The position numbers and the translations under genes were made by a program. This document shows positions 6,198 through 6,471 of a DNA stretch of 6,471 bases, piece by piece. The first letter of the stretch is position 1; each line of letters starts with the position of its first letter. Source of the stretch: DYIB01 sp049320945. GTDB lineage: Bacteria > Pseudomonadota > Gammaproteobacteria > Burkholderiales > Rhodocyclaceae. Below the pieces are notes generated by a model. That model was not told the origin of the DNA and did no database searches. It was given only the letters and a program-made list of their open reading frames with translations. Location: positions 1 through 6,471 of the forward strand of contig JBMOQT010000200.1 in assembly GCA_049320945.1 (NCBI GenBank), given 5' to 3'.

Positions 6198-6471
6198 ATG
6201 AGCGAGGCCTTCGATCCGCGCGAGCCGCCGGGCAAGTGGGCCTCCGCCGCCCTGGCGGTGTTCGTGCATGTGGTCCTGGCGGTGCTGCTGATCTACGGCA
6301 TCCGCTGGCAGAGCAAGCCGGAACCGGTGGCAGTGGAGCTGTACCGGGCCCTGCCCAGCCCGCCGGCGGTGCAGGCGCCGCCCGAGCCCAGGCCGGAGCC
6401 GAAACCCGAGCCCAAGGCGGAGCCGAAGCCCGAGCCCAAGCCCGCACCACCTCCGCCCAAGCCCGATATCG
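6198..6471 (+). CDS. tolA: TolA, N-terminal 91 codons (C-terminus beyond right edge)
   Basis: TolA spans the periplasm, linking the TolQR motor to TolB and Pal at the outer membrane. Only the N-terminus is present. Residues 1-14 are a short cytoplasmic tail, 15-35 (SAALAVFVHVVLAVLLIYGI region) a single membrane anchor, and the rest the start of the Pro/Lys/Glu-rich periplasmic stalk. In E. coli, S18 and H22 of the anchor contact TolQR; here H24 is kept but the residue four before it is A20. The stalk has 8-residue Pro-Glu-Pro-Lys repeats (62-81) and a PPPP run (84-87). GGAAGG (6189-6194) lies three bases before the ATG. Position after tolR, a TonB/TolA-like anchor and stalk make this TolA rather than TonB, though the diagnostic C-terminal domain is outside the window. 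Confidence 0.93.
   Translation, partial: MSEAFDPREPPGKWASAALAVFVHVVLAVLLIYGIRWQSKPEPVAVELYRALPSPPAVQAPPEPRPEPKPEPKAEPKPEPKPAPPPPKPDI
6381..6443 (+). repeat. 24-base tandem repeat in the tolA stalk (about 2.6 copies)
   Basis: Units at 6381-6404 and 6405-6428 differ at three positions, and a partial third unit follows at 6429-6443. They encode PEPRPEPK, PEPKAEPK and PEPKP. The period is a multiple of three, so gain or loss of units would change stalk length without breaking the frame. Codon choice is nearly constant across units (CCC GAG CCC then GAG CCG), suggesting duplication of DNA rather than convergence of protein sequence. Confidence 0.75.

Overview
The window is a high-GC proteobacterial chromosome segment with ten protein genes and no sign of mobile DNA, RNA genes or CRISPR. 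Gene order yebC-ruvC-(GST)-ruvA-ruvB-ybgC-tolQ-tolR-tolA is the conserved Holliday-junction/Tol-Pal neighbourhood of Gamma- and Betaproteobacteria. The protein flavour (for example the start of TolQ and the Pro-Glu-Pro-Lys start of the TolA stalk) makes me favour a betaproteobacterium, with moderate confidence. A chemotaxis gene behind a near-consensus flagellar sigma-28 promoter implies a motile, flagellated cell.

Layout. Positions 1-708, minus strand: N-terminal 236 codons of a soluble methyl-accepting chemotaxis protein, running off the left edge. 709-861: divergent intergenic region holding the sigma-28 promoter for the chemotaxis gene and an extended -10 promoter for yebC. 862-2125: yebC and ruvC, four bases apart. 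2126-2297: a 172-base gap with a candidate promoter, a GC-rich leader hairpin and a strong Shine-Dalgarno. 2298-4535: a glutathione S-transferase-like gene overlapping ruvA by four bases, then ruvA and ruvB seven bases apart. 4536-4627: a short gap with a perfect GCGA-tetraloop hairpin and a promoter lying almost on top of the ybgC start. 4628-6471: ybgC, tolQ, tolR and the first 91 codons of tolA, cut by the right edge.

How the genes work together. RuvA, RuvB and RuvC form the resolvasome that branch-migrates and cuts Holliday junctions. YbgC, TolQ, TolR and TolA belong to the Tol-Pal system, which uses proton motive force to constrict and stabilise the outer membrane at division; tolB, pal and cpoB would be expected past the right edge. 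YebC is a TACO1-family translation or regulatory factor. The least expected item is the GST-like gene placed between ruvC and ruvA and translationally coupled to ruvA. All complete genes have intact reading frames, and key catalytic residues are present wherever I could check them. I found no convincing undescribed system; the items worth a second look are the sigma-28 promoter, the GST insertion and the near-leaderless ybgC promoter.
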